Of a stretch of 64,000 nucleotides of DNA, positions 50,671 through 61,360 are shown piece after piece. The position numbers and the translations under genes were made by a program. Under the pieces are notes generated by a model, which was not told the origin of the DNA, ran no database searches, and was given only the letters and a program-made list of their open reading frames with translations. Position 1 is the stretch's first letter; every line of letters starts with the position of its first letter. Origin of the DNA: an uncultured Pelagibacteraceae bacterium (GTDB lineage Bacteria > Pseudomonadota > Alphaproteobacteria > Pelagibacterales > Pelagibacteraceae); the NCBI GenBank assembly GCA_902568235.1, contig CACFPS010000002.1:1-64000 (forward strand), written 5' to 3'.

Positions 50671-51357
50671 ATGTTTTTATCTCGAATATTTACATTGTAT
50701 CCAGAATACTTTCCTGGCTATCTAAACAAAGGTTTGTTTGGAAAAGCTCTGAGTGAAAAAATTTGGAATTTAGAAACAGTAAATATAAGAGATTATACTT
50801 TTGATAAACATCGAACAGTTGATGATACGCCTTATGGAGGAGGCAATGGCATGCTAATAAAGGCTGATGTCTTAGCAAGATCTTTAGATGAAAATATAAA
50901 AGAAAAAGAAAAAATAATTTATTTAAGTCCAAAAGGTAAATTGTTTAATCATCAATATGCTAAAAAACTTTCAAATGAAAAATCTATAAATTTTATTTGT
51001 GGTCACTTTGAAGGTATTGATGAAAGAATAATCAAAAGTCGAGGCATAGAAGAAGTAAGCATAGGTGATTTTATTTTATCTGGTGGAGAAGTAGCAGCTT
51101 TTGTAGTTCTTGATGCAATTTTAAGATTTATTCCAGGTGTTTTAGGAAATGAGAATTCTACTGAAGAAGAAAGTTTTGAGAATGGACTTTTAGAATACCC
51201 CCAATATACTAAGCCTCAAATTTGGGAAGATAAAGGTGTGCCAGAAGTCCTATTATCGGGCGATCATGCCAAAATTAAAGACTGGCGTTTATCTCAATCA
51301 GAGGCTATAACACGCGACCGAAGACCAGATTTGTGGCAAAAATATAAAAAGAATTAA
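50671..51357 (+). CDS. trmD: tRNA (guanine-N1)-methyltransferase
   Basis: [47 protein letters not shown]. Confidence 0.97.
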   Translation: MFLSRIFTLYPEYFPGYLNKGLFGKALSEKIWNLETVNIRDYTFDKHRTVDDTPYGGGNGMLIKADVLARSLDENIKEKEKIIYLSPKGKLFNHQYAKKLSNEKSINFICGHFEGIDERIIKSRGIEEVSIGDFILSGGEVAAFVVLDAILRFIPGVLGNENSTEEESFENGLLEYPQYTKPQIWEDKGVPEVLLSGDHAKIKDWRLSQSEAITRDRRPDLWQKYKKN

Positions 51358-51358
51358 T

Positions 51359-51943
51359 ATGAAAACTATAGAAGAAATTAATCGATCAAATGTTAAAAAA
51401 ATAATTTCAGAAAGAAAACATCCAGATTTCTTTGCAGGAGATATTATAAAAGTTGGTGTTAGAATTACTGAGGGAAAAAGAGACAGAATTCAGTATTTCG
51501 AAGGTGTTTGTATTGCAAAAAAAAATAGAGATATTAATTCTTCATTTACAGTAAGAAAAATTTCTTTTGGCGAAGGTGTAGAAAGAACTTTTGCATTATA
51601 CAGTCCAATTGTGGATACAATCAAAGTAGTTAGATCAGGAAAAGTAAGAAGAGCAAAACTATATTATCTAAGAGAAAGAACAGGTAAGTCTGCAAGAATA
51701 GCTGAAAAGATTAAAAAGAAAATTGGTATAGATATTGAAACAAAAATACAGCAAGTTACAGAAGAAAATGTAATGCCAACACCAGAAGAAAACGCAGAAA
51801 ATGTAAATAAAGCAGAAGCACCTAAAGCAGAAGTTAAAGAAGAAGCGCCTAAAGCAGAAGCAAAACCTGCTCAAAAAAAAGCTCCTGAAAAGGAAGAAAA
51901 CAAAAAAGAACAACCAAAAGAAAAAACAGAGCAGAAAAAATAA
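51359..51943 (+). CDS. rplS: 50S ribosomal protein L19 with charged Ala/Lys/Glu/Pro C-terminal tail
   Basis: [55 protein letters not shown]. Confidence 0.96.
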   Translation: MKTIEEINRSNVKKIISERKHPDFFAGDIIKVGVRITEGKRDRIQYFEGVCIAKKNRDINSSFTVRKISFGEGVERTFALYSPIVDTIKVVRSGKVRRAKLYYLRERTGKSARIAEKIKKKIGIDIETKIQQVTEENVMPTPEENAENVNKAEAPKAEVKEEAPKAEAKPAQKKAPEKEENKKEQPKEKTEQKK

Positions 51944-51955
51944 TTTTTTTCTTAA

Positions 51956-53359
51956 ATGTCACAAACAATTTACGATAAAATATGGAATGATCATCTGGTT
52001 CATGAACAAAAAGATGGAACCTCCCTTCTTTTTGTAGACAGGCATTTAGTTCATGAAGTTACAAGCCCACAAGCTTTCGAAGGCTTAAGAACGTCAAATA
52101 GAAAAGTTAGGCAACCAAAATTAACTCTTGCTGTAGCCGATCATAATGTTCCGACAACTGATAGATCAAAAGGAATATCAGATAAAGAATCTAAAATACA
52201 AATAGAAACTTTAAATAAAAACTGTAATGAATTTGGAATTCAATTATTTGGAATGGATGATAAAAGACAAGGTATTGTTCATATAATTGGACCAGAACAA
52301 GGATTTACTCAACCTGGAACTATAATTGTTTGTGGAGATAGTCATACTGCTACCCATGGTGCATTTGGTGCTTTGGCATTTGGAATAGGAACCTCTGAAG
52401 TGGAACATGTATTGGCAACTCAAACTTTAGTGCAAAAGAAATCAAAAAATTTTAGAATAAGTGTAAATGGCAAATTATCAATTGGCGTTACTGCAAAAGA
52501 TGTAATTTTACAAATTATTGGGAAAATAGGAACTGCTGGTGGAACAGGGTATGTAATTGAGTATGCTGGAAATTTAATATCTAACTTAAGTGTCGAGCAA
52601 AGAATGACAATTTGCAACATGACTATTGAGGGTGGAGCTAGAGCTGGATTAATTAAACCAGACGAAAAAATATTTGAATATTTAAAAAATAAACCAATGT
52701 CTCCAAAAAATGAAAATTGGGAAAAAGCAGTTGAATACTGGGGAAAATTAAAAACAGACTCTGATGCAAAATTTGACAAAGAAATTGTTTTAGACGGCTC
52801 TGCAATAAAGCCCATGGTAACTTGGGGAACATCGCCACAAGATGTTGTTGAGATAGATGGCCAAGTTCCTAATCCAGAAAATGAAAGAGATGAAGATAAA
52901 AAAAACTCAATAGAAAGATCACTTAGTTATATGGGTTTAAAACCTAATACAAAAGTAAAAGATATAAAAATTGATAAGGTTTTTATAGGTAGCTGCACAA
53001 ATGGAAGAATTGAAGATATAAGAGAAGCGGCGAAAATTTTAAAAGATAAAAAAATAGCATCCCATGTTAATGCTATAATTGTTCCAGGCTCAGGTTTGGT
53101 TAAGGAACAGGCGGAACAAGAAGGATTAGATCAAATATTTATAAAATCTGGATTTGAATGGAGAGAGCCTGGATGCTCAATGTGTCTGGCAATGAATGCT
53201 GATAAACTAAAACCAGAAGAAAGATGTGCTTCTACCTCAAATCGTAATTTTGAAGGAAGACAAGGACGCGGAGGCAGAACTCATTTAGTGAGTCCAGCAA
53301 TGGCAGCAGCAGCAGCCATTTCTGGAAATTTAGACGATGTCAGAAAGTATCAGAATTAA
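51956..53359 (+). CDS. leuC: 3-isopropylmalate dehydratase large subunit
   Basis: [47 protein letters not shown]. Confidence 0.97.
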   Translation: MSQTIYDKIWNDHLVHEQKDGTSLLFVDRHLVHEVTSPQAFEGLRTSNRKVRQPKLTLAVADHNVPTTDRSKGISDKESKIQIETLNKNCNEFGIQLFGMDDKRQGIVHIIGPEQGFTQPGTIIVCGDSHTATHGAFGALAFGIGTSEVEHVLATQTLVQKKSKNFRISVNGKLSIGVTAKDVILQIIGKIGTAGGTGYVIEYAGNLISNLSVEQRMTICNMTIEGGARAGLIKPDEKIFEYLKNKPMSPKNENWEKAVEYWGKLKTDSDAKFDKEIVLDGSAIKPMVTWGTSPQDVVEIDGQVPNPENERDEDKKNSIERSLSYMGLKPNTKVKDIKIDKVFIGSCTNGRIEDIREAAKILKDKKIASHVNAIIVPGSGLVKEQAEQEGLDQIFIKSGFEWREPGCSMCLAMNADKLKPEERCASTSNRNFEGRQGRGGRTHLVSPAMAAAAAISGNLDDVRKYQN

Positions 53360-53965
53360 ATGAAAAAATTTGCAATACTTAAAAGTATACCTGCCTACCT
53401 TCCGATAGTTAACATTGACACTGATATGATTGTTCCTAAACAGTTTTTAAAAACTATAAAGAGAACAGGTTTAGGTAAGAATTTATTTTATGAGATGAGA
53501 TATGATCAAAATGGTAATAAAATGAATGAATTTATTTTAAACAATAATCCATATAATAAATCTAAAATATTAGTTACTGGAAAAAATTTTGGCTGCGGTT
53601 CCTCAAGAGAACATGCGCCCTGGGCGCTTTTAGATTTTGGTATTACCTGTGTGATTAGTTCAAGTTTTGCAGATATTTTTTATAATAATTGTTTTAAAAA
53701 TGGAATTTTACCTATTACTATAAGTGAAGACGAAATAAAAGAAATTGCAGAATATTCAAACAGAAAAGAAGAGATCTCAGTTAACTTATCTGATCAAAAA
53801 ATAATATTTGGAAATAAAGAAATTAATTTTGAAATCGATGAATTTAAAAAAAAGTGTTTAATGGAAGGTTTAGACGATATTGCTTTATCTTTAGAAAAAA
53901 TAGATAATATTGTTTCGTTTGAAAAAGAAATAAAATCTACTAAACCTTGGATTTTTAATGATTAA
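53360..53965 (+). CDS. leuD: 3-isopropylmalate dehydratase small subunit
   Basis: [31 protein letters not shown]. Confidence 0.97.
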   Translation: MKKFAILKSIPAYLPIVNIDTDMIVPKQFLKTIKRTGLGKNLFYEMRYDQNGNKMNEFILNNNPYNKSKILVTGKNFGCGSSREHAPWALLDFGITCVISSSFADIFYNNCFKNGILPITISEDEIKEIAEYSNRKEEISVNLSDQKIIFGNKEINFEIDEFKKKCLMEGLDDIALSLEKIDNIVSFEKEIKSTKPWIFND

Positions 53966-55064
53966 AATTAAAAAGAGAAAATTTTTGTTATTACCCGGTG
54001 ATGGCATTGGTCCAGAAGTAATAGGAGAAGTAAAAAAAATTATTAATTGGTTTAACAAAAACAAATCATTAGATTTTGAAATTGAAGAAGAATTAGTTGG
54101 GGGTGCATCATATGAAAAACATGGGACACCAATAACAGATGAAGTATTTTATAAAGCACTAGAAAGTGAAGCGGTAATATTGGGAGCCGTCGGAGGTCCT
54201 AAATGGGATGATCTTGAATTCTCAAAAAAACCTGAGCGAGCATTATTAAAATTAAGAAAAGAGCTGAAATTATTTGCTAATCTTAGGCCTGCGATCTGTT
54301 TTAAACAGTTAGTAGATGCCTCGAGTCTAAAACCTGATTTAGTATCAGACTTAGATATACTTTTTGTTAGAGAATTAACCGGAGGAATTTATTTTGGAGA
54401 ACCTAGAGGAATTAAGCCTATTGATAACGGAGAAAGAAAAGGAATTAATACTCATGTATATACATCAAGTGAAATTGAAAGAGTAGCTCGTGTTGCCTTT
54501 GATCTTGCTAGAAAAAGAAGTAAAAAGGTTACATCTTGCGAAAAATCAAATGTCATGGAGTCAGGTCAACTTTGGAAAGAAGAGGTTAAAGTTCTGCACG
54601 AAAAAGAATATAAAGATATAGAATTAAATCATATGCTAGCAGATAATTGTGCTATGCAATTAGTGAGATATCCTAAGCAATTTGATGTAATTGTTACAGA
54701 TAATCTGTTTGGAGATATGTTATCAGATGAAGCTGCTATGTTAACTGGTTCTTTAGGACTTTTGCCATCTGCATCATTAGGAGCTAAAGATAAAAATGGA
54801 AATATGAGATCATTATATGAACCAGTTCATGGTTCTGCACCTGATATAGCTGGAAAAGGGATTGCAAATCCAATCGCATCAATTTTAAGTTTTGCAATGG
54901 CGTTAAAATATTCTTTAGACTTAGACAAAGAGTCAAATTCTTTAGAAAAGGCAGTTCAAAGTGTTTTAGATGAAGGATTAAGAACTAAGGATATATTATC
55001 ACAAGGCACAAAAGAAGTTTCAACGTCTGAAATGGGTGATGCGATAATTTCAAAATTGCAATAA
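53958..55064 (+). CDS. leuB: 3-isopropylmalate dehydrogenase
   Basis: [44 protein letters not shown]. Confidence 0.97.
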   Translation: MIKIKKRKFLLLPGDGIGPEVIGEVKKIINWFNKNKSLDFEIEEELVGGASYEKHGTPITDEVFYKALESEAVILGAVGGPKWDDLEFSKKPERALLKLRKELKLFANLRPAICFKQLVDASSLKPDLVSDLDILFVRELTGGIYFGEPRGIKPIDNGERKGINTHVYTSSEIERVARVAFDLARKRSKKVTSCEKSNVMESGQLWKEEVKVLHEKEYKDIELNHMLADNCAMQLVRYPKQFDVIVTDNLFGDMLSDEAAMLTGSLGLLPSASLGAKDKNGNMRSLYEPVHGSAPDIAGKGIANPIASILSFAMALKYSLDLDKESNSLEKAVQSVLDEGLRTKDILSQGTKEVSTSEMGDAIISKLQ

Positions 55065-55090
55065 TTAATCGTTTATTCTAGAATATATTT

Positions 55091-56854
55091 ATGCCAAGTT
55101 ATATTGCTCCAGTAGAAGATATGATGTTTCTTTTTAACAAGTTGAGAAACAATGAAAAATATAATGAAATTGAAAAATATAAAGAAGTTAACCCAGATTT
55201 AGTTAAAGATATTTTAGAAGAAGCAGCTAAAATTAGTCAAAATTTAATTTTACCCTTAGCAAAATCAGGAGACGAGAGTCCTCCTATTTTAGAAAATGGA
55301 GTAGTGAGAACTTCTCCTGGCTATAAAGAAGCATATAAAAAGTTTATTGAAGATGGATGGATTTCTTTATCTTGCGATCCTAAATATGGAGGACAAGGTA
55401 TGCCAAAAACTGTTAGTACTTTTTTTGATGAAATGTTATCATCGACATGTCTTGCTTTTAAACTCTATAGTGAACTGACTATAGGTGCTTATAATTGTAT
55501 TTTACGTCATGCTAGTGATGAAATAAAAGATATGTATCTTCCAAAAATGGTTCAAGGTAAATGGAGTGGCACAATGTGTCTTACAGAGCCAGTCTGTGGC
55601 ACAGACTTAGGTCTATTAAAAACAAAGGCAGAAGAACAATCTGATGGCACATATAAAGTTAGTGGACAGAAAATATTTATTACTTCAGGAGATCATGATC
55701 TTACTGAAAATATTATACATTTAGTTTTAGCTAGAGCAACCGATTCTCCAAAAGGAACAAAAGGTATAAGTTTGTTTCTTGTTCCTAAGTTTATTGTAAA
55801 AGAAGATGGAACTATAGGTACGAGAAATGGTGTGTCTACCGGATCGATAGAAAATAAGATGGGCATCAAAGGATCGGCAACATGTGTTTTAAATTTTGAT
55901 GAAGCTACTGGATATATGATTGGACCGAAAAATAGAGGACTCAATTCTATGTTTACAATGATGAATTTAGAAAGAATTGTGGTTGGAATACAAGGTCTCG
56001 GGATGTCTGAAATTGCTTATCAAAACTCATTAACCTATGCAAAAGAGAGAAAACAAGGAAAAGCAAATAATACAAAATCTGAAAATGGTGCAGATTTTAT
56101 AATTGATCATGCCGATATAAGAAGATCTTTACTCAATATGAAATCAATAATCGAAGGAGAAAGAGCATTGTGTTTTTGGTTGTCGCAACAGACGGAAGTT
56201 AGTCTTAATCATAGCGATGAAAATGTAAAACAAGAAGCTTCTGATTTTGTTTCACTAATGACGCCTGTAGTTAAATCAATGTTTACTGATATGGGAATGG
56301 AAATTACAAGCGAGGCAATGCAAATTCATGGAGGTTATGGTTTTACAAAAGATCTTGGTATTGAACAGCTATATAGAGATAATAGAATTACTCCAATTTA
56401 TGAGGGCACAAACTCAGTGCAGGCAGCTGATTTAGTTTTTAGAAAATTAGTAACTAAAAATGCTGATATAATTGATAAATATTTAAATCTAGTTAAAGAA
56501 GAAACAAACATTAATGATGAAAAAATACAATCATACAAGAAACAAATGGATCATTATTTAGATATTTTAAATAAATTTACTACTTGGATTAAAGAAAAAA
56601 TAAAAGATTCTAAAGATGATGTAAGTGCAGCTTGCAATGATTATTTAAAAGTTTTAGGCTTGGTTGCAACAGCTCATGCTTGGATAAAAGTTTTAGAAGT
56701 TAGTTTTAAAGATTATGAAAAAAACAAAGATTTTTATGAAGATAAAATACAAACTGCCAATTTTTATTTCAATAGAGTTTTGCCTAGAGTTGAAAGTCAT
56801 TTTAAATCGGCAACAACTGGAAGTAGGTATATAATGGATTTTAAATTTAATTAG
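55091..56854 (+). CDS. dmdC: acyl-CoA dehydrogenase, probable 3-methylmercaptopropionyl-CoA dehydrogenase
   Basis: Acyl-CoA dehydrogenase with extended C-terminus (MCLTEPVCGTDLGLLKTKAE; QIHGGYGFTKDLGIEQLYRD), adjacent to dmdB/dmdA-like genes. Confidence 0.82.
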   Translation: MPSYIAPVEDMMFLFNKLRNNEKYNEIEKYKEVNPDLVKDILEEAAKISQNLILPLAKSGDESPPILENGVVRTSPGYKEAYKKFIEDGWISLSCDPKYGGQGMPKTVSTFFDEMLSSTCLAFKLYSELTIGAYNCILRHASDEIKDMYLPKMVQGKWSGTMCLTEPVCGTDLGLLKTKAEEQSDGTYKVSGQKIFITSGDHDLTENIIHLVLARATDSPKGTKGISLFLVPKFIVKEDGTIGTRNGVSTGSIENKMGIKGSATCVLNFDEATGYMIGPKNRGLNSMFTMMNLERIVVGIQGLGMSEIAYQNSLTYAKERKQGKANNTKSENGADFIIDHADIRRSLLNMKSIIEGERALCFWLSQQTEVSLNHSDENVKQEASDFVSLMTPVVKSMFTDMGMEITSEAMQIHGGYGFTKDLGIEQLYRDNRITPIYEGTNSVQAADLVFRKLVTKNADIIDKYLNLVKEETNINDEKIQSYKKQMDHYLDILNKFTTWIKEKIKDSKDDVSAACNDYLKVLGLVATAHAWIKVLEVSFKDYEKNKDFYEDKIQTANFYFNRVLPRVESHFKSATTGSRYIMDFKFN

Positions 56855-56855
56855 T

Positions 56856-58484
56856 ATGAATCATTACGACATAAATTTAGATAAAAACAAAGCAAATTTT
56901 GTTCCATTAACACCCTTGTCATTTTTGAAAAGAGCAAAAGATATTTATCCTAATTATGAGGCATTAGTTTACGAAGATAGAAAATACACTTGGAGCGATG
57001 TGTATAAAAGATGTGTTAAATTTGCAAGTGCATTACAAAAAGTTGGAGTTAGCAAAGGAGATACAGTTTCATTTTTAGCTTTCAACACACCTGAAATTTT
57101 TGAAGCTCATTATTCTGTTCCTATGACTGGAGGAGTATTAAATACAATTAATATTAGATTGGATGCTAAAACTATAGCCTATATTTTAGATCATAGTGAT
57201 GCCAAGGTTTTGGTTGTGGATAGACAGTTGCATATAGAAGTTAAAAAAGCATTAAGCACTATAAATAAAAAAATTATAATAATTGACATAAATGATAAAT
57301 ATGCAGACCAATCAAAAGTAGAAAAAATTGGTGACTTAGAATATGAGGAATTTTTAAATACAGGTGATGAAGATTATCTTTGGAAAATGCCAGAAGATGA
57401 ATGGCAAGCTATTTCTTTAAGTTATACTTCAGGAACAACAGGAAATCCTAAAGGTGTTGTTTATCATCATAGAGGATCATATTTAATGTCAACAGGTAGT
57501 GCAACAGCTTGGAATATGCCAAGTAGATTAAATTTTTTAACTGTTGTACCAATGTTTCATTGTAATGGTTGGTGTTATCCTTGGACCGTTCCAATGTTAA
57601 ATGGAAAAACAATTTGTCTAAGAAACATAGATATTAAAAAAATCTTCGAACTAATTGAAAAATATAATGTAACTCATTTTGGTGGAGCACCTATAGTGCT
57701 TAATATGATTACTGGAGCACCTGAAAATGATCGGAAAAAATTAAAACAAAAAGTTTATGTATTAACTGCAGGAGCTCCACCACCAAGTATTATTTTTAAA
57801 AAAATGAAAAGCCTTGGTTTTGAAGTAATGCATGTTTATGGATTAACCGAAACCTACGGACATGTAACTCAATGTGCATGGAATGAAGAATGGAATGAAT
57901 TAGAAGAAGAAAAACAAAATGAGATTAAGGCTAGACAAGGAGTTAGATATCCTAATACAGAAGGTGTAACAATTATGGAACCAGAAACTATGAAAGAAGT
58001 TCCAAAAGATGGCAAAACAATTGGAGAAATAATGATTAGAGGAAATGTAGTTATGAAAGGATATTATAAAGATAAAGATGCCACAGAAAAAGCAATGAAA
58101 GACGGATGGTTTCATACTGGCGATCTAGCTGTGATGCATCAAGATGGATATGTAAAAATTCAAGATAGATCTAAGGATATAATTATTTCAGGAGGCGAAA
58201 ACATTTCATCAATTGAAATAGAAAACACTTTATCAAAACATCCTTCCGTATCTATTGCTGCAGTAGTAGCTAAACCAGATGAAAAGTGGGGCGAAGTACC
58301 TTGTGCATTTATAGAGTCCACAAAAGATAAACCAGTTACTGAAAAAGAACTGATTAATTTTTGTAAAGAAACTCTTGCTAATTTTAAAGTTCCAAAAAAT
58401 GTAGTATTTTGCGAACTACCAAAAACATCTACAGGTAAAATTCAAAAATTTGAGCTTAGAAAAAGAGTCAAGGATCTATCTTGA
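56856..58484 (+). CDS. dmdB: acyl-CoA ligase, probable 3-methylmercaptopropionate-CoA ligase
   Basis: LSYTSGTTGNPKGVVYHHRGSYL; ISGGENISSIEIEN; KTSTGKIQKFELR; gene context with dmdA. Confidence 0.8.
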   Translation: MNHYDINLDKNKANFVPLTPLSFLKRAKDIYPNYEALVYEDRKYTWSDVYKRCVKFASALQKVGVSKGDTVSFLAFNTPEIFEAHYSVPMTGGVLNTINIRLDAKTIAYILDHSDAKVLVVDRQLHIEVKKALSTINKKIIIIDINDKYADQSKVEKIGDLEYEEFLNTGDEDYLWKMPEDEWQAISLSYTSGTTGNPKGVVYHHRGSYLMSTGSATAWNMPSRLNFLTVVPMFHCNGWCYPWTVPMLNGKTICLRNIDIKKIFELIEKYNVTHFGGAPIVLNMITGAPENDRKKLKQKVYVLTAGAPPPSIIFKKMKSLGFEVMHVYGLTETYGHVTQCAWNEEWNELEEEKQNEIKARQGVRYPNTEGVTIMEPETMKEVPKDGKTIGEIMIRGNVVMKGYYKDKDATEKAMKDGWFHTGDLAVMHQDGYVKIQDRSKDIIISGGENISSIEIENTLSKHPSVSIAAVVAKPDEKWGEVPCAFIESTKDKPVTEKELINFCKETLANFKVPKNVVFCELPKTSTGKIQKFELRKRVKDLS

Positions 58485-58517
58485 TTTCTAAAAAATAAAA
58501 TATTTAAAATTAAAAAT

Positions 58518-59627
58518 ATGAAAACATTTTCTGTTGCTAAATCAAGAAGGTTAAGAAGTACACCATATACATCAAGAATTGAGAAACAAGGAGTTACTGC
58601 TTACAGTTCGTATAATCATATGTTATTACCTGCTGCATTTGGATCAATAGAGGAATCTTATCATCATTTAAAAAAAAATGTACAAGTTTGGGATGTTGCT
58701 GGTGAAAGACAAGTCGAAATTATCGGAAAAGATTCTGCAAAATTAGTTCAGTTAATGACTTGTAGAGATTTATCAAAATCAAAAGATCAAAGATGTTATT
58801 ATTGTCCAATCATTGATGATAAGGGAAATATGATAAATGATCCTGTAGTTCTTAGAATAAGCAATAACAGATGGTGGATATCAATCGCGGACTCAGATGT
58901 AATTCTATTCGCAAAAGGTTTAGCAATAGGAAACAAATTTGATGTTAAGATATTTGAACCAGATGTAAATATAATGGCCGTTCAAGGTCCCAAATCATTT
59001 ATATTAATGGAAAAAGTTTTTGGAGAAGAAATAAAAAAATTAAAATTTTTTGGTTTTGATTATTTTGATTTTAAAGGAACAAAACATTTAATTGCACAAT
59101 CCGGATGGTCTAAACAGGGGGGATATGAAATATATGTAGAAAATACAAATTCAGGTTTAGCATTATATGATCATCTATTTGAAATTGGTAAAGAATTTGA
59201 TGTTAAGCCAGGATGTCCAAATCTTATAGAAAGAATTGAAAGTGCATTACTATCTTACGGCAATGATATGGATATGAATGACAATCCTTTCGAATGTGGT
59301 TTTGATAAATTTGTGAATGTAGATTCAGATGCAAATTTTTTAGGAAAAGAAAATTTAAAAAAAATTAAGTCAGAAGGAATTAAAAAAAGATTAATGGGAG
59401 TTCAAATTGAAGCTAAGGAAATAAATGTGACTGGATCTATTACATTAAAAAACGAAAATGATATAAAAATTGGTGAACTAAGATCTGGCTGTTATTCACC
59501 TTATTTTGGAAAAGTTATTGGAATAGCAATGTTAAATAAACCATTCTGGGAAGTGTCTCAAAAGGTAAAAATTGAGATAAATAGTAATTCCTTTGATGGA
59601 AAAGTTTGCGATTTACCTTTCATTTAG
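58518..59627 (+). CDS. dmdA: dimethylsulfoniopropionate demethylase (GcvT fold)
   Basis: GcvT-like; [54 protein letters not shown] resembles Pelagibacter DmdA; dmdC/dmdB neighbours. Confidence 0.85.
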   Translation: MKTFSVAKSRRLRSTPYTSRIEKQGVTAYSSYNHMLLPAAFGSIEESYHHLKKNVQVWDVAGERQVEIIGKDSAKLVQLMTCRDLSKSKDQRCYYCPIIDDKGNMINDPVVLRISNNRWWISIADSDVILFAKGLAIGNKFDVKIFEPDVNIMAVQGPKSFILMEKVFGEEIKKLKFFGFDYFDFKGTKHLIAQSGWSKQGGYEIYVENTNSGLALYDHLFEIGKEFDVKPGCPNLIERIESALLSYGNDMDMNDNPFECGFDKFVNVDSDANFLGKENLKKIKSEGIKKRLMGVQIEAKEINVTGSITLKNENDIKIGELRSGCYSPYFGKVIGIAMLNKPFWEVSQKVKIEINSNSFDGKVCDLPFI

Positions 59628-59647
59628 TATAAAAGTTTTAAGATATC

Positions 59648-60655
59648 ATGAATATAGCAATTGTAGGTGCGACCGGAAATGTTGGACGAAAATTAATAGA
59701 AGTTTTGGAAAAAAAGAATTTTAAAATTTCTCAATTATTTTTAGTTGCATCCTCAAAAAGCGAGGGAAAAAAAATTAATTTTAATGGCAAAGAGCATATA
59801 GTTATTGATCTTGAAAAATTTGATTTTTCAAAAGTAAAAATTGCTTTTTTTGCCGCAGGAAGTGCTATTGCAGAAAAATGGGCTACTGTTGCTGCAGAGA
59901 AAACGATAGTAATTGATAATTCAAAATTTTTTAGAAAAGATCCTGACATTCCTTTGGTAGTTCCAGAAGTTAATTCAAAAGAATTAGCTCAGGTAAAAAA
60001 TAAAAATATAATTGCAAATGCAAATTGTTCGGTAATACCAGTAGTAGTCGCTTTAAAACCTTTGCATGATTTATATAATATTAGGAGAATAGTTGTTTCA
60101 ACTTATCAGTCTGTATCAGGTGCAGGAAAAGCACCATTGGATGAATTACTATCTCAAACTCAAGACTATTTTAAAAATAAAAAACTAGAGTCAAAATATT
60201 TTACAAAACAAATTGCATTTAATGCTATTCCTCATATCGATAGTTTTTTGGAAAATGGCTACACTAAAGAAGAACAAAAAACTTCAGATGAAATAAAAAA
60301 AATATTAGACAAAAAAATTAAAATTACTTCAACTTGTGTAAGAATACCTGTTCTTATATCTCATTCCATAAGTACAAATGTAGAATTTAATAAGAAATGT
60401 AATTTAGAAGAAATCAGAAATGTTTTATCTACTTCTCCCGGCTGCAAGGTTGTTGATGAACATAAAGATGGGGGATATATAACTCCTGTTGAAGCTGAAG
60501 ACAAGTTTGAAACTTTTATTTCAAGAATTAGATTAGATGAGTCTCAGCCTAACACTATAAACTTGTGGATTGTTTCTGATAATCTGCTTAAAGGAGCAGC
60601 ATTAAATGCGGTTGAAATAGCAGAAACTTTAATAGATAAAGATTTTTATGGATAA
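59648..60655 (+). CDS. asd: aspartate-semialdehyde dehydrogenase
   Basis: IAIVGATGNVGRKLIEVLE; NANCSVIPVVVALKPLHD. Confidence 0.96.
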   Translation: MNIAIVGATGNVGRKLIEVLEKKNFKISQLFLVASSKSEGKKINFNGKEHIVIDLEKFDFSKVKIAFFAAGSAIAEKWATVAAEKTIVIDNSKFFRKDPDIPLVVPEVNSKELAQVKNKNIIANANCSVIPVVVALKPLHDLYNIRRIVVSTYQSVSGAGKAPLDELLSQTQDYFKNKKLESKYFTKQIAFNAIPHIDSFLENGYTKEEQKTSDEIKKILDKKIKITSTCVRIPVLISHSISTNVEFNKKCNLEEIRNVLSTSPGCKVVDEHKDGGYITPVEAEDKFETFISRIRLDESQPNTINLWIVSDNLLKGAALNAVEIAETLIDKDFYG

Positions 60656-61022
60656 TAAAAATCCCTTATCTCCACATATACAAATTTATTCTTGGCATAT
60701 ATCTTCTTTAGTTTCAATATCTCATCGAATAACTGGAATTATTAACATATTGGCAGTTATTTTAATTTGTTTGTGGGTAGCTTATTTATTGTTGGGCGAA
60801 ACTAACTATGAAATTATTAAATTTTTTTTACAATCTTTTTTTGGTAAATTTTTAGTTATTGGAATTGTTTGGTCTTTCTGTTTTCAAATATTAGCAGAGG
60901 CTAGACATTTATTAATGGATCTTGGATACGGTTTTGAATTAAAAACTAGTAAAATTTCAGGATTAGTAGTTATCTTTGGTTCATTTATATTAACAGTATT
61001 TATTTATTTAATAGGGCGTTAA
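60648..61022 (+). CDS. sdhC: succinate dehydrogenase cytochrome b556 subunit
   Basis: PLSPHIQIYSWHISSLVSISHRITG; EARHLLMDLGYG. Confidence 0.95.
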   Translation: MDNKNPLSPHIQIYSWHISSLVSISHRITGIINILAVILICLWVAYLLLGETNYEIIKFFLQSFFGKFLVIGIVWSFCFQILAEARHLLMDLGYGFELKTSKISGLVVIFGSFILTVFIYLIGR

Positions 61023-61030
61023 GAGATTTC

Positions 61031-61360
61031 ATGAGAATAGTAACAAAGAAATGGTTATTTTTGAAAATAAGTTCAGCTATCTTAATTCCGTTAATGATAT
61101 GGTTTATTATAAGTTTTTCATCATTGTATGATAAAGATTATACTGAAATAGTAAGCTTTCTATCAACTCAACCATCAAAATTATTATTTAGCTTGTTTTT
61201 AATTTTTGTATATTTTTTTTCATCACTAAGTATTAGCGAGGTATTAGAGGATTATATAGAAGATGAAAAAATCAAAAATGCCGCAAATAAAGTAATAAAT
61301 ATCTTTGCTATAATAATTCCTTTAATTACAATTATTATAATTTTTAATTTAAGAATATGA
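61031..61360 (+). CDS. sdhD: succinate dehydrogenase membrane anchor subunit
   Basis: 109-aa TM protein between sdhC and sdhA. Confidence 0.85.
   Translation: MRIVTKKWLFLKISSAILIPLMIWFIISFSSLYDKDYTEIVSFLSTQPSKLLFSLFLIFVYFFSSLSISEVLEDYIEDEKIKNAANKVINIFAIIIPLITIIIIFNLRI

Noticed and set aside
50522-50725. Overlapping +1-frame ORF (MKLVKLKQKHLKQRLKQKHL...) in the rpsP repeat
   Set aside because: Arises from the tandem repeat read in another frame; S16 tail frame is continuous with the conserved domain
51668-51913. Antisense Phe/Cys-rich ORF opposite rplS tail
   Set aside because: Antisense of a Lys/Glu-rich coding region; no plausible domain
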